A DNA stretch of 64,000 nucleotides, taken from JANQOH01 sp965201155 (GTDB taxonomy: Bacteria; Pseudomonadota; Alphaproteobacteria; UBA7887). Below are positions 1 through 7,923 of this stretch, piece after piece (position 1 is the first letter of the stretch; every line of letters starts with the position of its first letter). The notes below the pieces were generated by a model. The model worked only from the letters and a program-made list of their open reading frames with translations. It was not told where the DNA came from and made no database searches. The position numbers and the translations under genes are program-made. The stretch covers positions 1,612,001 through 1,676,000 of the forward strand of contig OZ241752.1 in assembly GCA_965201155.1 (NCBI GenBank). The letters are read 5' to 3'.

Positions 1-280
1 CGGCGGCCTGGCAATCGCGCACGGCGTCCAGCGCGGCGCGGGCCGGAATGGCGATCACCGCCATATCGGGCGGTTGGGGAATATCCTGGACACGGGGGAA
101 GCAGCGCACGCCGTCAATTTTCTCGTGGCGCGGATTGACCGGGTATACGGCCCCCGGAAAGCCGAACTTGCGCAGGAAGGAAAAGGGCCGCCCGCCGATG
201 CGGTTGGCGTCGGGCGTGGCGCCGATGACGGCGATGGCGCGGGGTTTGAGCAGCGGGGTCAGGTCGCGAAGGACAGTCAT
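1..280 (-). CDS. Acyl-CoA synthetase (NDP-forming) / CoA-binding domain protein, 5' part
   Basis: The start codon is the ATG at 280-278; the gene runs leftward off the window, so only about 93 residues are visible. The translation begins MTVLRDLTPLLKPRAIAVIG and continues with a Rossmann-type CoA-binding domain: a glycine-rich IGAT turn near residue 20, then a GRP-FxFLRKFGFPG segment and a YPVNP motif. This is the N-terminal CoA-binding domain of the acetate--CoA ligase (ADP-forming)/acyl-CoA synthetase family, which makes or breaks acyl-CoA with NTP. Substrate cannot be judged from the fragment. It is divergent from the heat-shock gene at 443. Confidence 0.75.
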   Translation of the reverse strand, partial: MTVLRDLTPLLKPRAIAVIGATPDANRIGGRPFSFLRKFGFPGAVYPVNPRHEKIDGVRCFPRVQDIPQPPDMAVIAIPARAALDAVRDCQAA

Positions 281-442
281 GAGGCATATTCCGGGCTGGG
301 AAAATTCGCCCCGCCTCTTGAACCGGCGGCGGCGGTTCCCATATCAGGGGCAGCGCCGGATGCCTCTTTCGGGTTCGGCGCCGTGAAGGCGGGCCGCGCA
401 ATGGCGGGCCCACAACGCATATTGCTCAATGGAGGATATGAC

Positions 443-907
443 ATGCGAGCTTTCGACCTTTCTCCCCTGTTTCGCACCAGCATCGGGTTCGACCGCCTCA
501 ACCGCTTGTTCGACGAGGCGCAGAACTGGGACTCCTCGCCCCAGTTTCCGCCCTATAATATCGAAAAGCTGGGCGATGACGCCTATCGCATCAGCATGGC
601 CGTGGCCGGGTTCCAGGAGAACGACCTGGAGGTGACGGTGAAGGCCAACGTCCTGGTGATCAGCGGCCGCATTGCCCGCGGCGAAGGCGAACAGGCGCGG
701 TATTTGCATCACGGCATCGCCACGCGCGCGTTCGAGCGCCGTTTCCAGCTTGCCGATCACATCAAGGTGACAGGTGCGCGCCTCGAACACGGGCTGCTGC
801 ATCTCGACCTGGTGCGCGAAGTGCCGGAAGCGCTCAAGCCGCACAAGATCGCCATCAATGGCGAAAACGCCAACCCCCGCGTGATCGAGGGTCACAAGGC
901 CGCCTGA
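443..907 (+). CDS. Hsp20/alpha-crystallin family small heat-shock protein
   Basis: A 154-residue protein starting MRAFDLSPLFRTSIGFDRLN. The N-terminus, with FDRLNRLFDEA and PPYNIE, is typical of the IbpA/HspD class. The alpha-crystallin domain follows at roughly residues 35-130, with AVAGF near 55 and GLLHLDLVREVPE near 120, close to the family GxLxixlxREvPE pattern. It acts as an ATP-independent holdase for unfolding cytosolic proteins. The start at 443 was chosen because a GGAGGA ribosome-binding site lies at 431-436 and the homology begins there. Upstream in-frame extension to 74 is antisense to the neighbouring gene and is not credible. Monocistronic, with a terminator-like hairpin after it. 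Confidence 0.9.
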   Translation: MRAFDLSPLFRTSIGFDRLNRLFDEAQNWDSSPQFPPYNIEKLGDDAYRISMAVAGFQENDLEVTVKANVLVISGRIARGEGEQARYLHHGIATRAFERRFQLADHIKVTGARLEHGLLHLDLVREVPEALKPHKIAINGENANPRVIEGHKAA

Positions 908-939
908 GCGCGCCGCTTTTCCCCGGTTTCGTCGATTCG

Positions 940-965
940 GAGGCGCCGTCGCAGGGCGGCGCCTC
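940..965. terminator. Hairpin between convergent hsp20 and cupin genes
   Basis: Perfect stem of nine base pairs (GAGGCGCCG at 940-948 with CGGCGCCTC at 957-965) and an eight-base loop. It sits between the stop of the small heat-shock gene (907) and the stop of the convergent cupin gene (980), so it can serve both strands. There is no strong T tract, hence moderate confidence. Confidence 0.5.
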
Positions 966-979
966 TGTACGCGTTGCGG

Positions 980-1399
980 TCAGGCGCCCATGTCATCCAG
1001 CGAGACGGTTTCGAAGTCGGCAGGGATGGTGATTTCCAGCAGTTCGAAATCGTCGGAATATTCGACCACACTGTGGCTGATTCCGGGTTCCTGATACCAG
1101 CATGACCCGGCTTCCATGCGCACTTCGCCGACCCCCTTGAAGTGCATCCTCGCCCAGCCCTTGAGCAGATAGACCATTTGAAAGTCGAGCTGGTGCAGAT
1201 GGGTGTCCCCCGGCTCGTCGCAAGGTTCGGTGGCCTTGATCACCTGGGCGAGCACCTTTCCCTCGGTAGCCGCGGCGACGCCGAGATCGCGATAGGCGAA
1301 ATGTCCGCGCAGGCCGGACTGCCAGTCTGCATCCTCGGGCTGGGAAAGATGAAAACGGCCCTTGGGGAAGGCCGGGTCGAGCGGTGCGCTGTTGGTCAT
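980..1399 (-). CDS. Cupin-domain protein at the end of the urease cluster
   Basis: A 139-residue protein with a single cupin fold. Around residues 60-115 are the two conserved cupin motifs: THLHQLDFQMVYLLKGWA with metal-ligand histidines (DTHLHQ), then EAGSCWYQEPGISHSV with a second histidine. Such single-domain cupins bind a metal or a small ligand; the ligand here is unknown. It lies 33 bases after the stop of ureG on the same strand, so it is probably the last gene of the urt-ure transcript. A link to urea or nickel metabolism is only suggested by position; nickel-binding cupins exist but nothing specific is seen here. Confidence 0.8.
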   Translation of the reverse strand: MTNSAPLDPAFPKGRFHLSQPEDADWQSGLRGHFAYRDLGVAAATEGKVLAQVIKATEPCDEPGDTHLHQLDFQMVYLLKGWARMHFKGVGEVRMEAGSCWYQEPGISHSVVEYSDDFELLEITIPADFETVSLDDMGA

Positions 1400-1432
1400 G
1401 GCGTTTCTCCTGCTACATGCAACCGGCGCACC

Positions 1433-2089
1433 TTATACCAGCCCCGGCGCCTCATGCGCGACAGACGCGGTTTCGGCGAGACCGGTCATGGTCAGCAGGA
1501 AGTCTATAACGGCGGGCACGCCGGCGCCGGATTTCAGATTGGTAAAGAGGAACGGACGCTCGCCGCGCATGCGGCGGGCATCGCGTTCCATCACCCCGAG
1601 ATCGGCGCCGACCAGCGGCGCCAGGTCAATCTTGTTGATGACCAGCAGATCGGAGCGCGTGATTCCCGGCCCGCCCTTGCGGGGAATCTTGTCGCCCGCC
1701 GCGACATCGATGACATAAATGGTCAGGTCGGCGAGTTCCGGGCTGAATGTCGCCGCCAGATTGTCACCCCCGGACTCTATCAGCACCATGTCCAGACCGG
1801 GGAAGCGTGCGGTCATGTCCGCCACCGCGGCGAGGTTGATCGAGGCATCCTCGCGAATGGCGGTGTGCGGGCAGCCGCCGGTTTCAACACCCGCTATGCG
1901 CTCCGGCGCCAGCGCCCCTGAGCGCACCAGAAACTCCGCATCCTCGCGGGTGTATATGTCGTTGGTCACCACTGCGAGCCGGCAGCGGTCGCGCAGGCGC
2001 TTGCACAACGTGTCGGTCAGCGCCGTCTTCCCGGAACCAACGGGGCCGCCAATGCCGATGCGGGCGGGGCCGTGAGCAGAAAAGGTCAT
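1433..2089 (-). CDS. ureG: Urease accessory GTPase UreG
   Basis: A 218-residue SIMIBI-class GTPase. It starts MTFSAHGPARIGIGGPVGSG, with the P-loop GPVGSGKTAL at residues 12-21. Further in are the metal-binding CPH motif (GGCPHTAIREDASIN, about 70-85), ESGGDNLAATFSPEL (about 100-115) and the NKIDLAP guanine-specificity motif (about 150). UreG uses GTP hydrolysis to deliver nickel to apo-urease together with UreD, UreE and UreF. The ATG at 2089 overlaps the ureF stop by four bases (ATGA), which supports translational coupling and this start rather than the longer frame. Confidence 0.96.
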   Translation of the reverse strand: MTFSAHGPARIGIGGPVGSGKTALTDTLCKRLRDRCRLAVVTNDIYTREDAEFLVRSGALAPERIAGVETGGCPHTAIREDASINLAAVADMTARFPGLDMVLIESGGDNLAATFSPELADLTIYVIDVAAGDKIPRKGGPGITRSDLLVINKIDLAPLVGADLGVMERDARRMRGERPFLFTNLKSGAGVPAVIDFLLTMTGLAETASVAHEAPGLV

Positions 2090-2778
2090 GAGCGAAACAG
2101 CCTCGTATATTGGGTTTCGTGGGCTACCGCGCACCAGTCGGCAAGCGCGGTCGATGCACCCGGCAGCGCACCATCGCTGCGCCCGGCGGCAGCGCAGGTG
2201 CGGCGCAGCGGCGCCTCCAGCGATGCCTGCACGCGCTGGCCGTCAGTCTGGCCGAGCGGGATGAGACGCATCCCCGCTGACACAAGGCCGGCGGCGAATG
2301 CATGAAGCCAGGCGAGCAGGGCAGGGCGCAGGGAAATGCCATGGGCAGCCGCCGCCAGCCCCACGGCGACAGAATGAACCGCCTTGGCTTCATCAAGGCG
2401 GCCCAGCCAGGGATGAGGCCAGGCGGCACGCGCGGCGCGCAGGAAAGCTGCGCCCTGCGCGGCGGCTTCGAGCGCGGTTTCGGCGCCGGCGCGGTGCGCG
2501 GCCGCATCGCCGGCGACGCTGTCAAGCCGCCGCCAGTCCTGCGCTCGCGCCGCCCCATGCGCCGCAGCCAGATATTCGGCATCTATGCGTCCAGCGCCGA
2601 ATTCGAGCATATCGGCAACCCATTCCCGCAAGTGCGCCGCATTGGCGACGAGGCCGGCGCTTACCGCCGTTTCGAGGCCGTGGCTGTAGCTGAAGCCGCC
2701 GGTGGGAAACGCCGGTGAAGCCCATGTCAGCAGACGGTACAAGGCAGCGTCATCCCCCGCCGGCGGCCACAGACTCAT
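2086..2778 (-). CDS. ureF: Urease accessory protein UreF
   Basis: A 230-residue all-helical protein that binds UreD and UreG and acts in urease nickel loading. It starts MSLWPPAGDDAALYRLLTWA and contains the family signature SPAFPTGGFSYSHGLE at about residues 20-35. Mid-protein has alanine-rich helices and a C-terminal segment that gates UreG. The start at 2778 overlaps the ureE stop by four bases; the longer in-frame extension upstream is antisense read-through of ureE and was not used. Confidence 0.94.
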   Translation of the reverse strand: MSLWPPAGDDAALYRLLTWASPAFPTGGFSYSHGLETAVSAGLVANAAHLREWVADMLEFGAGRIDAEYLAAAHGAARAQDWRRLDSVAGDAAAHRAGAETALEAAAQGAAFLRAARAAWPHPWLGRLDEAKAVHSVAVGLAAAAHGISLRPALLAWLHAFAAGLVSAGMRLIPLGQTDGQRVQASLEAPLRRTCAAAGRSDGALPGASTALADWCAVAHETQYTRLFRS

Positions 2779-3221
2779 CGGCCGCGGCGATGGTGATAGG
2801 CCCCCGGTTCCGGATCGAAGGGCGCAGTGAGGCGGGTTACCGCCCCGCCAAGGCCGGCGATCATGTCGATGATCACGGCATCGTCGCGAAACCGCAGGGC
2901 GCCGTCGAGGATTTGCGCGGGAACATGGCGGTTGCCCAGATGCCACGCGAAGCGGGCGAGATCGCCGGCATTCCGGCAGCGGACTTCGGCGACCAGCTCC
3001 GGCGCCGCCGCTACGGCAACCCAGCCGCCTCCCTCCAGCGCGAGTCCCGCCCCGCCGCCGAGCACCTGCGCGTGTTCCAGGTCCAGCAGCAGCGGCTCGC
3101 CGCCGTCAGTCACCAGACGCAAGCGGCGGCGATAGCGGTCGTCCCAGGGCAGAGTCACGCGGTCGCGCGCCTGCGCCGCGGGCCAGCAACCGGGCGCGGA
3201 AACCGAGCGGATGCGCCGCAT
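2775..3221 (-). CDS. ureE: Urease nickel metallochaperone UreE
   Basis: A 148-residue protein with the UreE N-terminal domain (LPWDDRYRRR, DLEHAQVLGGG) and the ferredoxin-like C-terminal domain. The latter contains AWHLGNRHVPAQI at about residues 90-105, the conserved GNRHxp motif that supplies the interfacial nickel-binding histidine. The C-terminal tail is only mildly metal-binding (YHHRRGR), not the long histidine tail seen in some enterobacteria, so nickel storage capacity is probably low. It overlaps ureC by one base and ureF by four, in one transcript. Confidence 0.92.
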   Translation of the reverse strand: MRRIRSVSAPGCWPAAQARDRVTLPWDDRYRRRLRLVTDGGEPLLLDLEHAQVLGGGAGLALEGGGWVAVAAAPELVAEVRCRNAGDLARFAWHLGNRHVPAQILDGALRFRDDAVIIDMIAGLGGAVTRLTAPFDPEPGAYHHRRGR

Positions 3222-4930
3222 CAGAACAGGAAATAGCGCTGCGCCATGGGCAGCACACTGGCCGGTTCGCAGGTCAGCAGTGCGCCGTCCGCGCGTACCT
3301 CGTAGGTTTCCGGGTCCACGGTCATTTCCGGGGTGGCGTCGTTGTGGATCATGCTGCCCTTGCCAATGGTGCGGGTGCCGGCGACGGCGACCAGCGGCCG
3401 CACCAGGCCGGCACGGTCGACGAGGCCTGACTCGGCGCCGGCCCGGCTGACGAAATGCACCGCGCTTTCCGCCCGCGCCCGCCCGAACGCGGCGAACATG
3501 GGGCGGTAATGCACCGGCTGGGGGGTAGGGATCGAGGCATTGGGATCCCCCATCGGCGCGGTGGCGATCGACCCGCCCTTGATCACCATGGCGGGTTTGA
3601 CACCAAAAAATGCCGGATGCCAGAGCACCAGATCGGCCAGTTTCCCCACTTCCACCGAGCCGATGAGATCGGCCATGCCATGCGCAATGGCGGGGTTGAT
3701 GGTGTATTTCGCGACATAGCGGCGCGCTCGCAGATTATCGTTGGCGCCAGCCTCCCCCTCGAGGCGTCCGCGCTGGCGGCGCATCTTGTCTGCCGTCTGC
3801 CAGGTGCGCAGGATTACCTCGCCGACGCGGCCCATTGCCTGGCTGTCCGACGCCATGATCGAGAAAGCGCCGAGATCGTGCAGGATATCCTCGGCGGCGA
3901 TGGTTTCGCGGCGGATGCGGCTTTCTGCAAATGCCACATCTTCCGGTATGCGCGGGTCCAGATGATGGCACACCATCAGCATGTCGAGATGTTCGTCCAG
4001 CGTATTGACGGTAAACGGGCGCGTGGGATTGGTGGAGGACGGCAATACATTGGGTTCGCCGCACAGCTTGATGATGTCAGGCGCGTGGCCGCCGCCCGCG
4101 CCCTCCGTATGAAACGCATGAATCGTGCGGCCCTTGAACGCAGCTGCGGTGTTTTCGACAAAGCCGGACTCGTTCAGCGTGTCGGTATGGATGAGCACCT
4201 GGATATCGAAAGCGTCGGCAACGCCGAGACAGCAGTCGATGGCGGCGGGAGTGGTTCCCCAATCCTCGTGCAGCTTGAGTCCGCATGCGCCGGCAGAGAT
4301 TTGTTCTTCCAGCGCCGCCGGGGTGCTGGCATTGCCCTTGCCGTAAAATCCGAAATTGAGAGGGAAGGCTTCCGCAGCCTGCAGCATGCGCATGATGTGC
4401 CACGGGCCGGGCGTGCACGTCGTGGCGTTGGTTCCCGCCGCCGGGCCGGTGCCGCCGCCGAGCATGGTGGTGACGCCGCTCGCCAGTGCTTCCTCGACAA
4501 GCTGCGGGCAGATGAAATGCACATGCGAATCTATGCCGCCGGCGGTGAGGATCAGGCCCTCGCCGGCGATCGCTTCGGTGCCGGGGCCGATGATGATATC
4601 GACACCCGGTTGCGTATCCGGGTTTCCGGCCTTGCCGATGCCGTGGATGCGTCCGCCGCGCAGGCCGATATCAGCCTTCACGATTCCCCAGTGATCGAGG
4701 ACAAGGGCATTGGTGATCACCGTATCGACAGCGCCGCCGGTGCGGCTTGCCTGGCTTTGTCCCATGCCGTCGCGAATGACCTTGCCGCCGCCGAACTTGA
4801 CCTCTTCGCCGTAAGTCGTGCGGTCCTCCTCGACCTGGATCAGCAGTTCGGTATCGGCGAGGCGCACGCGGTCGCCGGTCGTCGGGCCGAACATGTCCGC
4901 ATAGGCGGCGCGTGTGATCGGTGCGGGCAT
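3221..4930 (-). CDS. ureC: Urease catalytic subunit alpha UreC
   Basis: A 569-residue amidohydrolase, full length for the family. All active-site residues are present: nickel ligands H136 and H138 (SHVHF), carbamylated lysine K219 (GLKLHEDWG), H248 and H274, D362, and the mobile-flap cysteine-histidine pair C321-H322 (MVCHHL). It hydrolyses urea to ammonia and carbamate in the cytosol as a complex with UreA and UreB. It lies three bases after ureB and one base over ureE. Because every catalytic residue is intact and the accessory set is complete, the enzyme should be active. Confidence 0.98.
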   Translation of the reverse strand: MPAPITRAAYADMFGPTTGDRVRLADTELLIQVEEDRTTYGEEVKFGGGKVIRDGMGQSQASRTGGAVDTVITNALVLDHWGIVKADIGLRGGRIHGIGKAGNPDTQPGVDIIIGPGTEAIAGEGLILTAGGIDSHVHFICPQLVEEALASGVTTMLGGGTGPAAGTNATTCTPGPWHIMRMLQAAEAFPLNFGFYGKGNASTPAALEEQISAGACGLKLHEDWGTTPAAIDCCLGVADAFDIQVLIHTDTLNESGFVENTAAAFKGRTIHAFHTEGAGGGHAPDIIKLCGEPNVLPSSTNPTRPFTVNTLDEHLDMLMVCHHLDPRIPEDVAFAESRIRRETIAAEDILHDLGAFSIMASDSQAMGRVGEVILRTWQTADKMRRQRGRLEGEAGANDNLRARRYVAKYTINPAIAHGMADLIGSVEVGKLADLVLWHPAFFGVKPAMVIKGGSIATAPMGDPNASIPTPQPVHYRPMFAAFGRARAESAVHFVSRAGAESGLVDRAGLVRPLVAVAGTRTIGKGSMIHNDATPEMTVDPETYEVRADGALLTCEPASVLPMAQRYFLF

Positions 4931-4933
4931 CGC

Positions 4934-5251
4934 TCAGCCCTCCTCGTCGAGCGGCCCCATGACCGCCTGGTTGAAGCCGAACACGCGGCGGCGCCCGGCG
5001 AACGGGATCAGGCGCACCTCACGGCTCTGCCCGGGTTCGAAGCGGACTGCGGTACCGGCCGGCGCATCGAGACGGCGCCCCCTCGCCGCCGCACGGTCGA
5101 ACGCCAGCGCCGCATTGGCTTCAGCAAAATGATAGTGGCTGCCAACCTGCACTGGCCTGTCACCCGTATTGATGACGGAGAGGGTTATCGCAACGCGGCC
5201 TTCGTTGAGAATGATTTCGCCGTCGGCGGGAATGATTTCGCCCGGAATCAT
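4934..5251 (-). CDS. ureB: Urease subunit beta UreB
   Basis: A 105-residue structural subunit. It starts MIPGEIIPADGEIILNEGR, the classic UreB opening. The body carries GDRPVQVGSHYHFAEANAAL, the conserved beta-jelly segment, and ends near GFNQAVMGPLDE. It packs between UreA and UreC in the urease trimer and has no catalytic residues. It overlaps ureA by four bases and stops three bases before ureC. Confidence 0.97.
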   Translation of the reverse strand: MIPGEIIPADGEIILNEGRVAITLSVINTGDRPVQVGSHYHFAEANAALAFDRAAARGRRLDAPAGTAVRFEPGQSREVRLIPFAGRRRVFGFNQAVMGPLDEEG

Positions 5252-5577
5252 GGCGTGTCTCCCGTATGCGCCGACCTGCGGATGGGGTTATGCACAGTGA
5301 CCAGTTTGGTGCCGTCGGGAAAGGTGGCTTCGACCTGCACTTCGGGGATCATTGCGGCGACGCCCTCCATCACCTGGCCGTCATGCAGGACATCGGCGCC
5401 GGCGGTCATGAGCTCGGCAACGGGGCGCCCGTCACGGGCGCCTTCGACCACGAAATCGGTGATCAACGCCACTGCTTCAGGGTGGTTGAGCCGCACACCG
5501 CGCGCCAGGCGCCGCCGCGCCACCATGGCTGCCATGGCGACCAGCAGCTTGTCGATCTCCCGCGGTGTCAGGTTCAT
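5248..5577 (-). CDS. ureA: Urease subunit gamma UreA
   Basis: A 109-residue structural subunit starting MNLTPREIDKLLVAMAAMVA. Conserved helical segments include RLNHPEAVALITDFVVEGAR and AELMTAGADVL, followed by the beta hairpin VQVEATFPDGTKLVTVHNPI near the C-terminus. Separate ureA and ureB genes, not fused, are the usual bacterial arrangement. It begins 40 bases after ureD. Confidence 0.97.
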   Translation of the reverse strand: MNLTPREIDKLLVAMAAMVARRRLARGVRLNHPEAVALITDFVVEGARDGRPVAELMTAGADVLHDGQVMEGVAAMIPEVQVEATFPDGTKLVTVHNPIRRSAHTGDTP

Positions 5578-5617
5578 CCTTGCCTCCCTGTCACTCGGCG
5601 CGTGCGCCGGTCATCGA

Positions 5618-6445
5618 TCAAATATGCCAAAGCGCCGGCAGGGATCGCGGCCGCCCCAGCGCCTCGGCGCGAAAGGCCGTCCAGAAGCGCGCAAATGCGG
5701 CGCGCGCAGCATATGCGTCGGCGCTCAGCCAGCGGGCGATCAGCACGCCGTTCACCAGCGTTGCCCCGGCGCGCAGCGTGTCGCCCAGCAACGCCCGTGC
5801 CCGGGCCAGCCATCGCGGCGCATCGGCGGCGGCGTATATGGCAGTCGCGGCGCAGCGCGCGCCGGCAAATCCGAACGGCGCCCCCATGCGCGCGGCGATA
5901 TCCCCTTCCAGCTCCAGGACGTCGATCCATAGCGGGCGCCCCTCCTGCTCCACGCGCCAGGAGTCGCGAATGGCGCCGCGTTGCAGCGCCTCACCCATGC
6001 CGGTGCGTCCGAACACCAGAATTTCACCGGCGAGGCAGCGTCCGCCGGGAACGATGCACAGCGTCATGCGGCGGTCCAGCCGCGCCCGGTCGAACAGGAT
6101 GGTGCCTTGCGGCAGCCATTCCAGCGCCGCACCGTCATGCACCGTCAAACCGGTATTCATGCACGCTGTCGCGGTGCGGGAGCGGTAGATTTTTTCTGCC
6201 GCCTGTCCGGTCATGAGAGCGTCGGCGTGGGCATCGAGGGTGACGACGAGGCGGTCGCCGCCCAATACGCCCCCGGAAATATTGGCGACGACTCCGGTTG
6301 GCGGTTCCAGCGGCGGCGGATGGGGGCGGAACAGGCGCAGGGGCGCATGCTGGCGGCGCGCATGGAGGCCGGCGGCATCAATGACGGCATCAAGCCGGCC
6401 CTCCGCAGCGTCGGCGGCGTCAGACGGTAAGGTGGCGGCGGACAT
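5618..6445 (-). CDS. ureD: Urease accessory protein UreD
   Basis: A 275-residue protein needed as the scaffold that holds UreF and UreG on apo-urease. Family features are the VANISGGVLGGDRL segment near residue 50, TGQAAEKIYRS near 75, the WLPQGTILFDRARL stretch near 105, and GRTGMGE near 140. The ATG at 6445 gives MSAATLPSDAADAAEGRLDA; it overlaps the end of urtE by 26 bases, which links the transporter and enzyme halves of the operon. The longer in-frame extension inside urtE was rejected because it is a shadow of that gene. Confidence 0.9.
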   Translation of the reverse strand: MSAATLPSDAADAAEGRLDAVIDAAGLHARRQHAPLRLFRPHPPPLEPPTGVVANISGGVLGGDRLVVTLDAHADALMTGQAAEKIYRSRTATACMNTGLTVHDGAALEWLPQGTILFDRARLDRRMTLCIVPGGRCLAGEILVFGRTGMGEALQRGAIRDSWRVEQEGRPLWIDVLELEGDIAARMGAPFGFAGARCAATAIYAAADAPRWLARARALLGDTLRAGATLVNGVLIARWLSADAYAARAAFARFWTAFRAEALGRPRSLPALWHI

Positions 6446-7115
6446 CGGCGTCACCCAGGCGCTCGGCATCGCCGGAAGCCACGACTTCGCCGCGATCGAG
6501 CACGGTGAAGCTGTCCGCCAGGCTTTGTGCGAACGCGAAATACTGTTCGACCAGCAGGATTCCCATGCCGTCATCCTCGCGCAGCGTGCGGATGACCTTC
6601 TCGATATCCTTGATGATCGAAGGCTGGATTCCTTCGGTCGGTTCGTCAAGCAGCAGCAGTTTGGGGCGCATGACGAGTGCGCGCGCAATGGCAAGCTGCT
6701 GCTGCTGGCCGCCCGAGAGATCGCCGCCGCGCCGGTTGAGCATGCGCCGCAGCACGGGAAAGAGATCGAAAATCCGTTCAGGCACGGTGCGTTCGCGGCG
6801 CGGCAGGGCAGCGAGGCCGGTGCGCAGATTTTCCTCCACCGTAAGCAGCGGGAAAATCTCGCGTCCCTGCGGCACCCAGGCGATCCCGGCCGCCGCGCGC
6901 GCATAGGCCGGGCGGCGCGAAATGTCATGTCCCTGCCAGAGAATGCGCCCGCCGCTCACCGGGTGCCGGCCGACAATCGCGCGCAGCAGGCTGGTCTTGC
7001 CGACGCCGTTGCGGCCGAGAATGCAAGTCACCTGGCCGGCCGCGGCGGTCAGCGATACGCCGCGCAGCGCCTGGCTGGCGCCATAATGCAGGTCAAGCGC
7101 TTCCACCGAGAGCAT
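6420..7115 (-). CDS. urtE: Urea ABC transporter ATP-binding subunit UrtE
   Basis: A 231-residue ATPase of the branched-chain amino acid/urea class. Walker A is GRNGVGKTSL at about residues 34-43, the signature is LSGGQQQQLAIARAL near 135-150, and Walker B is LLLLDEPTEGIQPSI near 160. The GIQPSII segment after Walker B is typical of UrtE/LivF proteins. It pairs with UrtD to power urea import through UrtB/UrtC. It starts four bases after urtD ends. Confidence 0.94.
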   Translation of the reverse strand: MLSVEALDLHYGASQALRGVSLTAAAGQVTCILGRNGVGKTSLLRAIVGRHPVSGGRILWQGHDISRRPAYARAAAGIAWVPQGREIFPLLTVEENLRTGLAALPRRERTVPERIFDLFPVLRRMLNRRGGDLSGGQQQQLAIARALVMRPKLLLLDEPTEGIQPSIIKDIEKVIRTLREDDGMGILLVEQYFAFAQSLADSFTVLDRGEVVASGDAERLGDADVRRHLTV

Positions 7116-7118
7116 CGC

Positions 7119-7919
7119 CTAGCGCCCCAGATAGATTTCCACCACGCGCTCGTCATCCTGCACGCTTTGCATGCTGCCCTGGGCAAGCACTGCGCCTTCA
7201 TGCATCACGGTAACGCGGGTATCGAGCGCGCGGATGAAGTCCATATCATGCTCCACCACCAGCACCGAATGGGTTTCGGCGATTTGCCTGAGCAGCGTCA
7301 CGGTCGCTTCGGTCTCGGCATCGGTCATGCCGGCGGCTGGCTCGTCAACCATCAGCAATTCCGGGTCCTGCATCAGCAGCATGCCGATTTCAAGCCATTG
7401 CTTCTGGCCGTGGGAAAGCGCACTGGCGAGGGTATGGGCACGGGATTCGAGGGAGATCACCTCCAGTATCTCGTTGACACGGGCGCGTCGTTCGGGTGTG
7501 AGTTTCGCAAACAGGGCGTGGAGCGGCGGGCGGCCGCCCTTTGCGGCGAGTTCGAGATTGTCGAAGACGGTGAGGTTTTCGAACACAGTCGGTTTCTGGA
7601 ATTTGCGTCCGATGCCCATATTGGCGATTTCGGTTTCGTCATGGCGGGTCAAATCCACTTCACCGCGAAACAGCAGACGCCCGGAATCCGGCTTGGTCTT
7701 GCCGCTGATCACATCCATCATGGTTGTCTTGCCGGCGCCATTGGGGCCGATCACCGCTTCCATGCGCCGCGCCTCGATGTAGAAGCTGAGATTGTTCAGA
7801 GCCTTGAACCCGTCAAACGATACCGTCACACCGTCCAGATAAAGCAGGGTGTCGCCGGGGACGGGCGGTTGCGCCGCCACGGTATCGGCGTCTTGCAGTC
7901 TGCGTCCAACTTGCGCCAT
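7119..7919 (-). CDS. urtD: Urea ABC transporter ATP-binding subunit UrtD
   Basis: A 266-residue ATPase starting MAQVGRRLQDADTV. Walker A GPNGAGKTTMMD lies near residues 60-71, a degenerate signature ALSHGQKQWLEIGMLL near 175-190, and Walker B LLMVDEPAAGMTDAE near 195. The SHGQ signature in place of SGGQ is the normal form in UrtD/LivG proteins. The start at 7919 has a good AGGGAGA ribosome-binding site a few bases upstream. The longer open frame upstream overlaps urtC and is not credible. Confidence 0.94.
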   Translation of the reverse strand: MAQVGRRLQDADTVAAQPPVPGDTLLYLDGVTVSFDGFKALNNLSFYIEARRMEAVIGPNGAGKTTMMDVISGKTKPDSGRLLFRGEVDLTRHDETEIANMGIGRKFQKPTVFENLTVFDNLELAAKGGRPPLHALFAKLTPERRARVNEILEVISLESRAHTLASALSHGQKQWLEIGMLLMQDPELLMVDEPAAGMTDAETEATVTLLRQIAETHSVLVVEHDMDFIRALDTRVTVMHEGAVLAQGSMQSVQDDERVVEIYLGR

Positions 7920-7923
7920 GGGT

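Noticed and set aside
3455..5932. An 825-residue open frame on the plus strand across ureC, ureB and ureA
   Set aside because: Antisense shadow of three intact urease genes; the translation has no family resemblance.
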